The translations under genes and the position numbers were made by a program. A stretch of DNA of 64,000 nucleotides from Imhoffiella fuscus. Its GTDB lineage: Bacteria > Pseudomonadota > Gammaproteobacteria > Chromatiales > Chromatiaceae. The notes under the pieces were generated by a model that was not told the DNA's origin, ran no database searches, and worked only from the letters and a program-made list of their open reading frames with translations. Below are positions 1 through 8,780 of this stretch, piece by piece (position 1 is the stretch's first letter; every line of letters begins with the position of its first letter). The stretch covers positions 314,003-378,002 of the forward strand of contig NZ_JBHUHX010000016.1 in NCBI RefSeq assembly GCF_042682685.1, written 5' to 3'.

Positions 1-763
1 GATTCGGGATGTGCTCGGACTGGAGGCCGGTTGAGGTCGGGCTCGGGGCTGGCAGTGATTCGAGCGCAGCGCCGGGCGATGTTTCGTCAGGCGCGTTCAA
101 GGCGATTCCCTCTGGGGTGGATGCCACGAGTTGCGCGGCGAAATAGGCTGCGACGGAGCGCATCTCATCCTCGGTCAACCGAGAGGCAACGTGCTGCATC
201 ATCCCGAGCGGGTCGCCCGAGCGTGTGCCCTGCGCCCAGGCCGTCAACTGATTGAGCAGATAGCTGTATGGCTGACCGGCCAGTGCGGGAAAGTTTGCTC
301 CAACACCCTGTCCACTCGGGCCGTGGCACTGGATGCAGCTAGGCAGCTTGCGGTCGGGCCAGTCGCCGAATAGGGCCAGATCGGTTCCGATGGCGGGATT
401 GGGGGCAGAGGTGGGAGTCGTCGTCTGGCCGACGGGCGCGAGCGCGGCGTAGTAGTCGCTCACTGCAACCCGCTCGGCCGGGGTGAGCTGTTCCGCCCAG
501 GGGCGCATCAGCGGATTGGCGCGTCGCCCGTCGCGAAAGTTTTCGATCTGACGTTGCAGATAGAGCGTGCTCTGACCCGCGAGCCGGGCCGAGCCGATGG
601 CCTCGTTTCCGCTACCCTCCGGCCCGTGACAGGAGCTGCATGCCGGGATGCCGCGATTCGGGTCGCCTTGCGTGGCAAGCCGTTGTCCAAGCGGGGTTTC
701 GGCCTGTGCCGGCATTGAGCAACAGAAGACGACGGGCAGCATGAGACGTTTCAGTTGATTCAT
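1..763 (-). CDS. Diheme cytochrome c (c4-like), 3' end outside the window
   Basis: The start ATG lies at 763 and is followed by a signal peptide (hydrophobic LMLPVVFCCS core, then MPAQA before the mature part). Two haem-binding CxxCH motifs are visible, CSSCH about 40 residues in and CIQCH in the second half, each with downstream GQ...YL...Q segments that recur in both halves. This is the duplicated layout of cytochrome c4 and related periplasmic or membrane-attached electron carriers. The frame stays open to base 1, so the C-terminus is missing from the window and the heme-ligand methionines cannot all be placed. The role is electron transfer in the periplasm; donor and acceptor cannot be deduced from the neighbours. 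Confidence 0.85.
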   Translation of the reverse strand, partial: MNQLKRLMLPVVFCCSMPAQAETPLGQRLATQGDPNRGIPACSSCHGPEGSGNEAIGSARLAGQSTLYLQRQIENFRDGRRANPLMRPWAEQLTPAERVAVSDYYAALAPVGQTTTPTSAPNPAIGTDLALFGDWPDRKLPSCIQCHGPSGQGVGANFPALAGQPYSYLLNQLTAWAQGTRSGDPLGMMQHVASRLTEDEMRSVAAYFAAQLVASTPEGIALNAPDETSPGAALESLPAPSPTSTGLQSEHIPN

Positions 764-914
764 TGGGGCATTGTATCCGGTGATAGATGGAGCTATATGG
801 GGCCGGTGATCCCAATCTGGATCGCCGATCCATTGATGGCCTTCGATCCCCGAAGCCGATGGGCGTGCTGTTGGGGATGCGAGAGCGGCGGCGTCTTCCC
901 GAGCCGATGATGGC

Positions 915-1421
915 TCATTCGCTGTCCGGGATCTGGACGTTCGGATGACTCCGCCGGATCTGGCGATCCAGAATCCTCAGCGTGCGTGTCAGACGGCATC
1001 GGTTATAGCGTTGAATCAGGATGAAGGGGATGTTGACGATCGCTCCATAAATAAGCATCACCACCCCGATCGACCAGGGGTTCCAGGCGAAAAAGGTCAG
1101 AGACAGGCCCCAGGTCAGCCAGTGCGAGCATTCGGCGCGGGACGTTTCCAGGACGAATTGCTCCAGATAGGCCGCATCGCGGCCCTGCAATCGCCGTTTC
1201 GAGAAGCCTTCGGGATAGAAGGCACCCGCCTCCGGCAGCCTGTCCTTCCAGGATCGTACACCGATCCATTCGTAGGCCTTTCCGTTGCGTTCCCAGGCGT
1301 AGGTGTCGTTGACCAACGGCAATGCGCTGAGAATGCGTTGCGGGAGACGATGGGCCAGATAGCCGGATCCGAAATGGAAGCAGATCCAGATGGCCGCATA
1401 GAGTGCGGCGTACTCCAACAC
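915..1421 (-). CDS. CrtO-like (glycosyl-diaponeurosporenoate acyltransferase family) membrane protein
   Basis: The C-terminal half carries ETSRAE.xHW followed by a hydrophobic segment and NIPFILIQRYNR.RL.R.LRIL, a pattern I recognise from staphylococcal CrtO, the acyltransferase that finishes staphyloxanthin. The KAYEWIGVRSWKDRLP block also aligns. Two or three membrane segments are visible. With the GTG at 1421 the protein is 168 residues, close to the roughly 165 of CrtO; the frame is open up to 1631 (TTG) and another GTG lies at 1526, but the extra N-terminal residues look non-coding and none of the starts has a good ribosome binding site. The substrate in this organism is unknown; no carotenoid gene is adjacent. 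Confidence 0.65.
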   Translation of the reverse strand: MLEYAALYAAIWICFHFGSGYLAHRLPQRILSALPLVNDTYAWERNGKAYEWIGVRSWKDRLPEAGAFYPEGFSKRRLQGRDAAYLEQFVLETSRAECSHWLTWGLSLTFFAWNPWSIGVVMLIYGAIVNIPFILIQRYNRCRLTRTLRILDRQIRRSHPNVQIPDSE

Positions 1422-1714
1422 GATGTGGGGGCGCTCCGACTGATCGATGAAGGGGGCGAATGCTATTGCATCGACCGGGATCCCGCAGCATCGGATGTCT
1501 ATAAGACGTGGCGAGACTTCTGTCACGGAATGCGATAGGTGGCGTGGAGTCGGCGTCGTTGCTGTGTCACCGTTTGGCTGCCGATTCGCTCGCGTTGGTT
1601 TTAAAAGGCTGCGTATTTGACAGGGACTCAAAGGGAGCTCGTGTGTCCGGTCTATCAGGCGATGAGGCGCCTGATTGGATCTGAGTCGTGATGTGTTGCA
1701 ACGAGGAATGTCGT

Positions 1715-3373
1715 ATGAAGTTCTTAAGGACGCTTTCGATCAAGGTGCGCCTGTGGATCCTATCGGGTCTGGTCGTTTCCGGGTTGCTGATCATATTGAC
1801 GCTTGCGCTCTTTCAGATTCGCTCCACGCTCATGCTTGAAAAGGTCACGCAGGTCAGGACCTTGATCGAGACGGCCCAGGGGGTCGAGGAGCACTTCAAG
1901 AAACAGGTCGATCAGGGTGAACTTCCCCTCGCCGAGGCCCAGAAGAGCGCCCTGGCCGTGTTGAGCGATCTGCGCTTCGACGGCGATAACTATTTCTGGG
2001 TGGTGGGGCTCGACGACAGCCGCATGTTGATGCATCCGGTCAAGCCCGAGCTCATCGGCACCGATACGAGGCCGATCGAGGATCCCACGGGCAACCTGTT
2101 TGTCGCCGATATGCTGAAGCGCGCGGGTTCCGAGGGCGAAGGGTTCGAGCACTACCTCTGGCCCAAGCCGGGGAAAAAGGATCCCGTGCCCAAGATCGCC
2201 TATTTTCATCTGTTTCCGGATTGGAATTGGGTCATCGTCACCGGCATCTATGTCGACGACGTGGACGCCGAGTTTTGGGGAAGCGTGGCTCGCTTTGGCG
2301 GACTGGCTGGCGCCTTGCTTTTCGTCGTGGTGCTTGGGGTTGTCCTGACCGGTCGCTCGGTCGTGACGCCCATTCGTGTGGCCGCGCGCGCCATGCACAA
2401 TATCGCCGAGGGCGATGGGGATCTGACCCAGCGTCTCGAGACCAGCGGGCGCGATGAGATCACCGACATGGCGGTCGGCTTCAATGCCTTCGTCGGCAAG
2501 ACCGAGAGCACGATCGTCTGTGTCGGTCAGGCCACGCGTCAGATCGCCGCTGCGGCCGAGCAACTCTCTGCGATCACGAGCTCCAACGACGAGGGTATGG
2601 AGCGCCAGCGTGGGGAGATACAGCAGGTCGCGACCGCCGTCACTGAGATGACCGCCACCATTCAGGATATCGCCAAGAGCGCGGAAGAGGCAGCGGCAGC
2701 GGCAGCGGCCGCCGACAAGAGTGCGCGTGCCGGAGGCGAGACCGTCAGTGGTGTGGTCTCCGCGAATCAGCGCCTGGCCCAGGAGGTCGAGCACATTGCC
2801 GATACCATTCGCCGTTTCTCGAACGAGAGCGTCGCGATCGGGACCGTGCTGGACGTGATCCGCAGCATCGCCGAGCAGACCAACCTGCTTGCGCTCAACG
2901 CTGCGATCGAGGCGGCCAGGGCGGGAGAGCAGGGCCGCGGATTCGCGGTGGTCGCCGACGAGGTTCGCTCGCTCGCCGGTCGCACCCAGCAGTCCACCAC
3001 CGAGATCCAGAGCATGATCGAGAAATTGCGCGCCGGGGCCCAGGAAGCGGTGGACGCGATCCTCGTCGGCGAGAGCACGACCCAGGAGACGCTCGAACAG
3101 GCCGGCAAGGCTGGCGAGGCCCTGACTCAGATCGTGCAGTCGATCACGCACATCCGCGACATGAGCACCATGGTCGCCAGCGCGGCGGAGGAGCAGGCTA
3201 CGGTTGCGGGCGAGATCGATCGCAGTGTGGTGCGCATCTCGGATCTGGCCGACGAATCGGCCGGCAATTCGCACCAGACGGCTCAGGCCAGCCAGGAGCT
3301 ATCCAGCCTCGGCGAGGAACTGCACCAGCTCGTCGGTCAGTTCAAGGTCGACAGCTCCAAGCCTTGCCAATAG
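1715..3373 (+). CDS. Methyl-accepting chemotaxis protein with periplasmic sCache_2 domain
   Basis: 552 residues. A first membrane segment (about 12-34) is followed by a periplasmic single Cache domain (about 60-175; FDGDNYFWV, HP.KPELIG and PDWNWVIVTGIYVDD are typical of sCache_2), a second membrane segment (about 192-214), a HAMP linker and the cytoplasmic signalling hairpin whose tip reads EQTNLLALNAAIEAARAG (about 387). It should sense small organic ligands and control CheA. The ATG at 1715 is chosen because GAGGA precedes it at a normal distance; an in-frame GTG at 1688 and ATG at 1691 lack this. No che genes lie nearby, so it is an orphan receptor. Confidence 0.95.
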   Translation: MKFLRTLSIKVRLWILSGLVVSGLLIILTLALFQIRSTLMLEKVTQVRTLIETAQGVEEHFKKQVDQGELPLAEAQKSALAVLSDLRFDGDNYFWVVGLDDSRMLMHPVKPELIGTDTRPIEDPTGNLFVADMLKRAGSEGEGFEHYLWPKPGKKDPVPKIAYFHLFPDWNWVIVTGIYVDDVDAEFWGSVARFGGLAGALLFVVVLGVVLTGRSVVTPIRVAARAMHNIAEGDGDLTQRLETSGRDEITDMAVGFNAFVGKTESTIVCVGQATRQIAAAAEQLSAITSSNDEGMERQRGEIQQVATAVTEMTATIQDIAKSAEEAAAAAAAADKSARAGGETVSGVVSANQRLAQEVEHIADTIRRFSNESVAIGTVLDVIRSIAEQTNLLALNAAIEAARAGEQGRGFAVVADEVRSLAGRTQQSTTEIQSMIEKLRAGAQEAVDAILVGESTTQETLEQAGKAGEALTQIVQSITHIRDMSTMVASAAEEQATVAGEIDRSVVRISDLADESAGNSHQTAQASQELSSLGEELHQLVGQFKVDSSKPCQ

Positions 3374-3479
3374 GGCGTTCGGCGTTGGGGGCGGGAGTGC
3401 GTTTCCCGATTCCCCTAGCGCCGGGCTGGCGGCCTCGGATGTGAGAGAACAGTCTGTCTCTACTTAGCGAGAGGTTGCC

Positions 3480-4079
3480 ATGACACAGGAACAAGCCCCC
3501 GACGATTCCGCTTCCGCAAGTCCGACGCCACAGGACCCCGATGCCTTGGCGCATCTGTTCGAGGACCATCTGTTTCAAACGATCCAGACCGCGCTGGCAG
3601 GCGAGGATGTCGACGGGGGCGCCGTGCTCTTGGAAGGCGTTCGCAAGGCGATCGCGTCCAGGCTGGAGGTCATTGCCGCAGGCAAGGAGTTCGTGAAACT
3701 GATGTTATCGGGCAATGCAGCGGCGATCCTGCTCTTGGTCGCCTTCATCTATCAGCATCATGCGATTTCGGTGGATCTCTTCCTCACCAAGCTGCTGGTG
3801 GTCGTGGCCTCCTTGTCTCTGGTGTTGGCGCTGTTCCTGACGTTCAGCCAACTCGCCCGTCTTTCGGCTCAGGAGCAGATGCAGAAATGGCGGATCGCCT
3901 TGGCGGACGCGGGGAACTGGCAGCTGCTGGTGATGATGTGGCGGGATGCGCGGGCCGATCCTGTCGTGAAGAAGCTCGTTTCGGCGGAAGTGACCGTCAG
4001 GCTGGAGTTGCTGATTCTGCTGCTTTGGGGGATCGGCGGATTCTCCGTGATGCTGGCCTGGATGCTGTCTTTCTTCTAA
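3480..4079 (+). CDS. Hypothetical membrane protein, three predicted transmembrane segments
   Basis: 199 residues. The first 75 residues are acidic and soluble. They are followed by two close hydrophobic segments (LMLSGNAAAILLLVAFIY and LLVVVASLSLVLALFLTF), a charged amphipathic stretch and a last membrane segment at the C-terminus (LELLILLLWGIGGFSVMLAW). The start has a GAGAGG sequence shortly upstream. I do not recognise the family. It lies 106 bases after the chemoreceptor gene in the same orientation and may be cotranscribed, but nothing in the sequence gives a function. Confidence 0.75.
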   Translation: MTQEQAPDDSASASPTPQDPDALAHLFEDHLFQTIQTALAGEDVDGGAVLLEGVRKAIASRLEVIAAGKEFVKLMLSGNAAAILLLVAFIYQHHAISVDLFLTKLLVVVASLSLVLALFLTFSQLARLSAQEQMQKWRIALADAGNWQLLVMMWRDARADPVVKKLVSAEVTVRLELLILLLWGIGGFSVMLAWMLSFF

Positions 4080-4162
4080 GTGGCGTCGGATCGAGGTTCG
4101 TTTCCCGAGTAGGGGGCAATAGCGGTCGCGTATTGCGCCCTATGTCCGGCAACGGCGTTGGA

Positions 4163-4522
4163 TCAGACGTCCAAATAATCGTTGATCGCCTCCAGGGCCT
4201 CTTCAGGAAGCCCTAGGAAGTTGAGCCCAATGCTGAAGCCGTCGCTGCAGCCATCTTCGCTGCCGATCAGAATGCTGAAGGCGACTCGGACCTTGAGCTC
4301 CACAGGGAGGCTTCCCGATGGTTTCAGTGGCAGGCGAACGCTCAGGATGAAGGTGGTGCCTGTCCGTGGATTGATCGGTGCGATGACCCGGATGCCACTC
4401 GGGCTGATATCGGCGATGTTAACGGCGAAGGAGCGCGAGTCCATGGTCGTGAGTCGTGCGTTGCCATGCATGACCCTTCGTTCATGGGATCGGCGGTCGG
4501 TGATGAAATCGGATTGCGCCAT
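4163..4522 (-). CDS. PilZ-domain protein (c-di-GMP binding)
   Basis: 119 residues from the ATG at 4522 (an in-frame start at 4585 adds an unlikely Ser/His/Arg-rich leader). The N-terminal RRSHERR fits the RxxxR c-di-GMP motif and DISPSGIRV fits the second (D/N)xSxxG motif; FSIGLNFLGL is the usual final strand. The protein is a stand-alone PilZ domain, so it probably acts as a cytoplasmic c-di-GMP receptor controlling another protein. No flagellar or exopolysaccharide gene lies beside it, although an EAL protein occurs elsewhere in the window (35.9 kb). Confidence 0.88.
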   Translation of the reverse strand: MAQSDFITDRRSHERRVMHGNARLTTMDSRSFAVNIADISPSGIRVIAPINPRTGTTFILSVRLPLKPSGSLPVELKVRVAFSILIGSEDGCSDGFSIGLNFLGLPEEALEAINDYLDV

Positions 4523-4793
4523 CGGATTGGTTGTTGAGTGAGACCTTGAATGTTGCCGCTGGGGCGGCGTGTGTCGGGAGCGCAAGGATATAGCGGGTTG
4601 CTGGCGTTAGGACATTGAGATCTAGTCATCCGGCGGATTGGGCTGTGTCCGCGATTCGGTCGATGCGCCTGTGCAAGCCTTTGAGCGTTTCGTCCGGATC
4701 GGGTTTCGTGGCTGGGGCCTTAAGGTGATTTCCGTCAATGCTCATGCCACCTGACGTGTCTCTCGACCCGCCTTCGGTATTTCCGGCAGTCGC

Positions 4794-5135
4794 CTAATCC
4801 TCTTCGGGCAGATCGGGCAACTCGAATGCGGTGGAGCACCGGCTGGCGTGCATGAACATGAGTCCGCCATGCGGTCGGTTGATCTCGGCGACCTCGTAGA
4901 TGTGCGTGAAGAGGGTGTCCGCCTCATCAGCGGGGACGGCGACCGTGAGGATCTCGCGTTCGGAAGTCTCGCCGATGCCTCGGTGACGCAGCGGGGTAAT
5001 GCGCCCGACGCCGCGCGCGTAGTGGACGTCGACGGTGGTCAGGCCGTGCTCGCATGCCAGGTGTTTGGCTAGGGCGCTGGCACGGCCCTTGGGTAGGATG
5101 CAGGTGATGACCTTTTGGCGTTGGCTGTTGCGCAC
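4794..5135 (-). CDS. PII-like signalling protein, distal gene of the DUF1538 operon
   Basis: 113 residues. GTG start at 5135 with GAGGAG nine bases upstream. The order of strands and helices (KVITCILPKGRA...LAKHLACEHGL...VDVHYARGVGR...EILTVAVPADEADTLFTHIYEVAEI) is that of the PII trimer fold, with RGVGR in the place of the nucleotide-binding T-loop region. The uridylylated tyrosine of GlnB/GlnK is not present, so it is a PII-like protein rather than a nitrogen regulator. It is the third gene of an operon with a second PII-like gene and a DUF1538 transporter, 17 bases after the former, and probably helps to control that transporter. Confidence 0.8.
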   Translation of the reverse strand: MRNSQRQKVITCILPKGRASALAKHLACEHGLTTVDVHYARGVGRITPLRHRGIGETSEREILTVAVPADEADTLFTHIYEVAEINRPHGGLMFMHASRCSTAFELPDLPEED

Positions 5136-5152
5136 GCTGTTTTACTCCTCGC

Positions 5153-5533
5153 TCAGGTTCGCCGTTTCGGGCTCGGGGGCGCGAGCCGCTCGACGATTTC
5201 GGGCGGGACGAAGGTGGCCGCCTTCTCCAGCGGCGTGACCCACATGAACCCCATGCCGGGGGTGTCCATCTTGCCTGCGATGTACATCGTTTCGAAGATG
5301 CGGTCGACCTGATCGCTGGAGACGACGATGTTGATCACCTCCTTCTCGGCCTCGATCGCGAGTCCCCAGATCCCGAGTCGCTCGCGCACGCCGCGCCCGT
5401 GGGCGTAATGGATGCTGGCGCCTTGGGCTCCGGCCTCCTGTGCCGCCTTGACGATCTCGTCGGCCATGCCGCGTTGGACGCTGGCGGTGATGAGTGTGAC
5501 GTCGGTCAATACGACGATTTCTTGCTTGGTCAC
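5153..5533 (-). CDS. PII-like signalling protein, directly after the DUF1538 gene
   Basis: 126 residues. The GTG start at 5533 overlaps the stop codon of the DUF1538 gene (GTGA) and is preceded by AGGAGG, a strong ribosome binding site. The PII fold is clear: VTLITASVQRGMADEIVKAAQEAGAQGAS, then HYAHGRGVRERLGIWGL, EKEVINIVVSSDQVDRIFETMY and MGFMWVTPLEKAA. The usual T-loop tyrosine is missing. Translational coupling to the transporter gene argues for regulation by protein contact, by analogy with GlnK-AmtB. It shares only fold-level similarity with the next gene, so the two may form different trimers or a heterotrimer. Confidence 0.85.
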   Translation of the reverse strand: MTKQEIVVLTDVTLITASVQRGMADEIVKAAQEAGAQGASIHYAHGRGVRERLGIWGLAIEAEKEVINIVVSSDQVDRIFETMYIAGKMDTPGMGFMWVTPLEKAATFVPPEIVERLAPPSPKRRT

Positions 5534-7356
5534 GCGGGAGCCTCCTGGGCATCGATCGTATTCATGGCTTCGTCGTAGCGACGATGCTTGCGGCGGACCT
5601 TCCATTGGATCCAGAGTCCGGTGACGAGCACCGAGAGGATCGGGCAGATCGAGGCCATGGAGAGGATGCCGAAGCCTTCGATCGCCTGCATGGCATCCCC
5701 AAATCCAAGACCCATCGCCAGCACCAGTGGAACGGTGACGGGACCGGTGGTGACGCCGGCGCTGTCCCAGGCGATGTTGACGAATTCCTCGGTCGAGAAA
5801 AAGGTCAGGACGACCGCCAGCAGATAGCCCGGAATCAGCAGCCAGGCGATGGAAAAGCCGAAGACGATCTTGGCGACGCCGAGCGCGAGACCGAAGGCGA
5901 CCCCGAGCGAGACCGCGTACATGAGCAGCTGTTTGCGGAAGGCGCCGTTGGTGAGGTTCTCGACGGTCAAGCCCAGCGCATTGAGGGCCGGCTCGGCCAG
6001 TGTCGCGCCGAATCCGAGCAGCCAGGCGAAGAGGAAGGCGACGGCCAGCCCGACGCCGACGCTGTAGAGCGGATCGCCTGTGACTGTAGCGATGTCGGTG
6101 AAGGAGGCCGGGACCAGTCCGCCCGATTGTGCGCCGAGCTTCGAGAGTCCGTAGGTCAGGCCCAGATTGAAGATGATCATACCGAGCGCCGCCAGGGTGA
6201 TGCCGTAGGCAATGTTCCCTGGATGCGGGATGCGCTCGCGCAGCACCAGACGCATCACCAGGAACAGGAAGAGAACCAGGGGCAGGATGGCGCGCAGTCC
6301 GCCAAAGATCTCCAGCCACGGGGTTTGGGCGGCCCAGCCTGGTTCGGCCCCCAGCGCGCTGGCCTCGGCTGCGGCGGCGACGATCTGCTCGGGGCTGGTG
6401 ACGAGCGAGACATAGATCGCCAGCAACTCCACGCCTAGGATGGGAAAGAGCGAGGCGAGGGTGACGATGCCGAAGCCCGAGAGCGATGTCTGACCCTTGC
6501 CGGCCGAGGCGGCGATGCCGATCCCGAGCGAGAGCACCAGCGGGACCGTGACCGGTCCGGTGGTCACCGCACCGCAGTCCCAGGCCAGTCCGAGCGTCTT
6601 GGCGAGTTCGGGATCGGTCAGGATATAGAGCGTCAATCCCAGCGTGGGAACGAGTGTGAGATAGATGAGTGGCTTGAGGCTCCACCCATAGAGGAAGCGC
6701 AGGGTGCCGAGCACGGCAGCGATGCCGACCCCGAGTCCGACCCCCAGCACCAGGATGTCGGACCAGTCGTTGAGCAGGGCGTAGAGATAGGGGGCCGATT
6801 CGACATGGACAATCTGCCCGGCGGCCTTGAGCGCGCCGATCGCCGGTTCGGCGAAGGTGACGCCGATGCCGAGCAGAAAGGCGATGAGCAGCACCAGATG
6901 GAGATGCGCCTTGGCCGGCAAGGTACTGCCGAGGACCTCGCCGAATGGCATGAGCCCGACCTTGAGCCCTTCCATGAAGCACATGAGCCCGAGGATGACG
7001 GCGACCAGTCCGCCCGCGATGATTCCCGCGTCGAGGATGTCCTGGTGCAATATGAAGAGCTGAAAGAGCACCAGATAGAGCGCCAGCGGCACTACGGCCC
7101 GGATCTGCTCCACGAAGCGGGTGCTGACGTAGGGCCGGATCAGGCGGTAGGCATCGATCGGGCGCAGCCGGATCCGTGGTGCCTGGTAGGGGATTTCGCT
7201 GCCTTGGGCGTCGAGCCCGACTTTGGGGGTGAGGTTGTTGTAGGAGATGCGGTTCTGCTGGACCGTGATCTCGCGGACGAAGGCGCCGAAGCGGATCTCG
7301 GTTGGCGGCCGTCTCGGTTCTGGCCGATCTCGGCTATCGGCTTCCGTTGTTGGCAA
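5530..7356 (-). CDS. Fused two-domain DUF1538 membrane protein (UmpAB-type cation/H+ antiporter candidate)
   Basis: 608 residues with about 90 soluble N-terminal residues, then two homologous membrane halves. Each half has a G-T-AEPA motif (GVTFAEPAIGAL at about 165 and GATLAEPALNAL at about 450) and a WD..GVTTGPVTVP motif (about 259 and 530). DUF1538 proteins UmpA and UmpB have been reported as a two-component Na+(Li+,K+)/H+ antiporter in Halomonas; here the two are one polypeptide. The frame begins with TTG at 7356, preceded by AGGAG at six bases, which supports this rare start. It heads an operon with two PII-like genes. Transport activity is inferred from the family. Confidence 0.85.
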   Translation of the reverse strand: MPTTEADSRDRPEPRRPPTEIRFGAFVREITVQQNRISYNNLTPKVGLDAQGSEIPYQAPRIRLRPIDAYRLIRPYVSTRFVEQIRAVVPLALYLVLFQLFILHQDILDAGIIAGGLVAVILGLMCFMEGLKVGLMPFGEVLGSTLPAKAHLHLVLLIAFLLGIGVTFAEPAIGALKAAGQIVHVESAPYLYALLNDWSDILVLGVGLGVGIAAVLGTLRFLYGWSLKPLIYLTLVPTLGLTLYILTDPELAKTLGLAWDCGAVTTGPVTVPLVLSLGIGIAASAGKGQTSLSGFGIVTLASLFPILGVELLAIYVSLVTSPEQIVAAAAEASALGAEPGWAAQTPWLEIFGGLRAILPLVLFLFLVMRLVLRERIPHPGNIAYGITLAALGMIIFNLGLTYGLSKLGAQSGGLVPASFTDIATVTGDPLYSVGVGLAVAFLFAWLLGFGATLAEPALNALGLTVENLTNGAFRKQLLMYAVSLGVAFGLALGVAKIVFGFSIAWLLIPGYLLAVVLTFFSTEEFVNIAWDSAGVTTGPVTVPLVLAMGLGFGDAMQAIEGFGILSMASICPILSVLVTGLWIQWKVRRKHRRYDEAMNTIDAQEAPA

Positions 7357-7802
7357 GGGTGTCTCCTGGTGTGTCGCGCTCGCGAGCGCCAGGTGCTGAG
7401 GGTTGGTGCGCTTTAGGTCGCGACGGATGGCGATCTCGGCGCCTGTTTCGGTCTGGTCGTGACCGCCATGAGGCGCCGATCCTGGGTTTGGAGTGGGATC
7501 TTAAGTTCTCCGGCGTCTCGACTCCAGGCTCGCGGGATTTCAGTGTCGTGACCGAGGGGCTGTCCGGGTGCCTGCGTTTAGGGCGGTGAGGCGGATCAGG
7601 CTTTATCCCATGTTGATTTCATGGTTGTATCTTCTCGGTTAGGCTGCACTGGAATTCTGTGGTCGCGGTTGGAATCAGACGGATGATTCCGCTAGGGTCT
7701 CTGTCGATAGGGCGTGCTGGAAACGCATCCGTGCGAGCAAGGTCGAACACCGGGAGCCGCGTGCCGCGCGGTTCGTCCACCGAACGAGTCAGGAGGCAGT
7801 GT
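7357..7802. other. Intergenic region between divergent DUF1538 and gnd operons
   Basis: 446 bases without a credible gene; the open frames here have no recognisable product or ribosome binding site. It must hold the two divergent promoters. I see no convincing -35/-10 pair, operator repeat or riboswitch-like structure. A frame open from 7659 into gnd is not used, because the good ribosome binding site sits at 7791. Confidence 0.6.
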
Positions 7803-8780
7803 ATGCAGATTGCAATGGTCGGTTTGGGGCGCATGGGTGGAAATATGGCCCGGCGTTTGATGCACGACGGACACGAATGCGTGGTCTTCGACCGTGATCC
7901 GGCGGCTGTGGATTCGTTGGTCGCCGAGGGGGCGATCGGGGTCGAGAGCCTGGCCGCCCTGGCCGAGCGACTGACGCCTCCGCGCACCGCCTGGGTGATG
8001 TTGCCGGCCGGGGCCGTCACCGACCAGGTGGTGTTCGAGCTGGCCGGGCTGTTCGACGTGGGAGATAGCATCGTCGACGGCGGCAACAGCTATTACAAGG
8101 ACGACGTGCGGCGCGCCAAGGCGCTCGATGAGCGCGGCATCCAGTATCTGGATGCGGGCACCAGCGGCGGTGTCTGGGGGCTGGAGCGCGGCTATTGTCT
8201 GATGATCGGCGGACCGGTCGAGGCTGTGAAACGCCTGGAGCCCGTCTTCGCGACGCTGGCCCCGGGGGGCGCCGGAATTCCGCCCTCTCCGGGGCGAACC
8301 GGAAACGGCAGCGCCGAGCGCGGTTATCTCCACTGTGGCCCCTCGGGTGCGGGGCACTTCGTCAAGATGGTCCACAACGGGATCGAATACGGTCTCATGC
8401 AGGCCTATGCCGAGGGCTTCGACATCCTGCGCAACGCCAATGCCGAGGCATTGCCTGCCGACGAGCGCTACGACCTGGATCTGGCCGACATCGCCGAGCT
8501 GTGGCGGCGCGGGAGCGTCGTGACCTCCTGGCTGCTCGATCTTTCGGCCTCGGCCCTGGCGGAAGATGCGGCCCTTTCGGATTACAGCGGTTTCGTTCAG
8601 GACTCGGGCGAGGGGCGGTGGACGGTCCAGGCGGCGATCGACGAGGCGGTTCCTGCCGAGGTGCTGACGGCCGCGCTCTATGCGCGTTTTCGCTCGCGTC
8701 AGGAGCATACCTTCGCCGAGAAGATGCTCTCGGCCATGCGGCACGGCTTTGGCGGGCATCGCGAACCGTCTGGGGGGTGA
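7803..8780 (+). CDS. gnd: 6-phosphogluconate dehydrogenase, decarboxylating (short form)
   Basis: 325 residues. ATG at 7803 with AGGAGG six bases upstream. The N-terminal Rossmann motif is MQIAMVGLGRMGGNMARRL and the substrate/catalytic stretches IVDGGNSYYKDD, LDAGTSGGVWG and GPSGAGHFVKMVHNGIEYG are all present. The length and the proline-rich insertion before LHCGPSGAGH mark the shorter, YqeC/GndA-like class, often NAD-dependent, rather than the 470-residue enzyme. It converts 6-phosphogluconate to ribulose 5-phosphate. First gene of gnd-pgl-zwf, the complete oxidative branch of the pentose phosphate pathway in one operon. Confidence 0.95.
   Translation: MQIAMVGLGRMGGNMARRLMHDGHECVVFDRDPAAVDSLVAEGAIGVESLAALAERLTPPRTAWVMLPAGAVTDQVVFELAGLFDVGDSIVDGGNSYYKDDVRRAKALDERGIQYLDAGTSGGVWGLERGYCLMIGGPVEAVKRLEPVFATLAPGGAGIPPSPGRTGNGSAERGYLHCGPSGAGHFVKMVHNGIEYGLMQAYAEGFDILRNANAEALPADERYDLDLADIAELWRRGSVVTSWLLDLSASALAEDAALSDYSGFVQDSGEGRWTVQAAIDEAVPAEVLTAALYARFRSRQEHTFAEKMLSAMRHGFGGHREPSGG

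Noticed and set aside
1760..3274. A 504-codon open frame on the minus strand through the chemoreceptor gene
   Set aside because: It is the exact shadow of a certain gene in GC-rich DNA, with low-complexity Arg/Gly/His/Leu composition and no family resemblance.
5153..6982. A 609-codon frame covering the second PII-like gene and part of the DUF1538 gene
   Set aside because: Only the last 126 codons are real. The upstream part is the Arg-rich off-frame reading of the DUF1538 gene, and the true GTG start at 5533 has AGGAGG.
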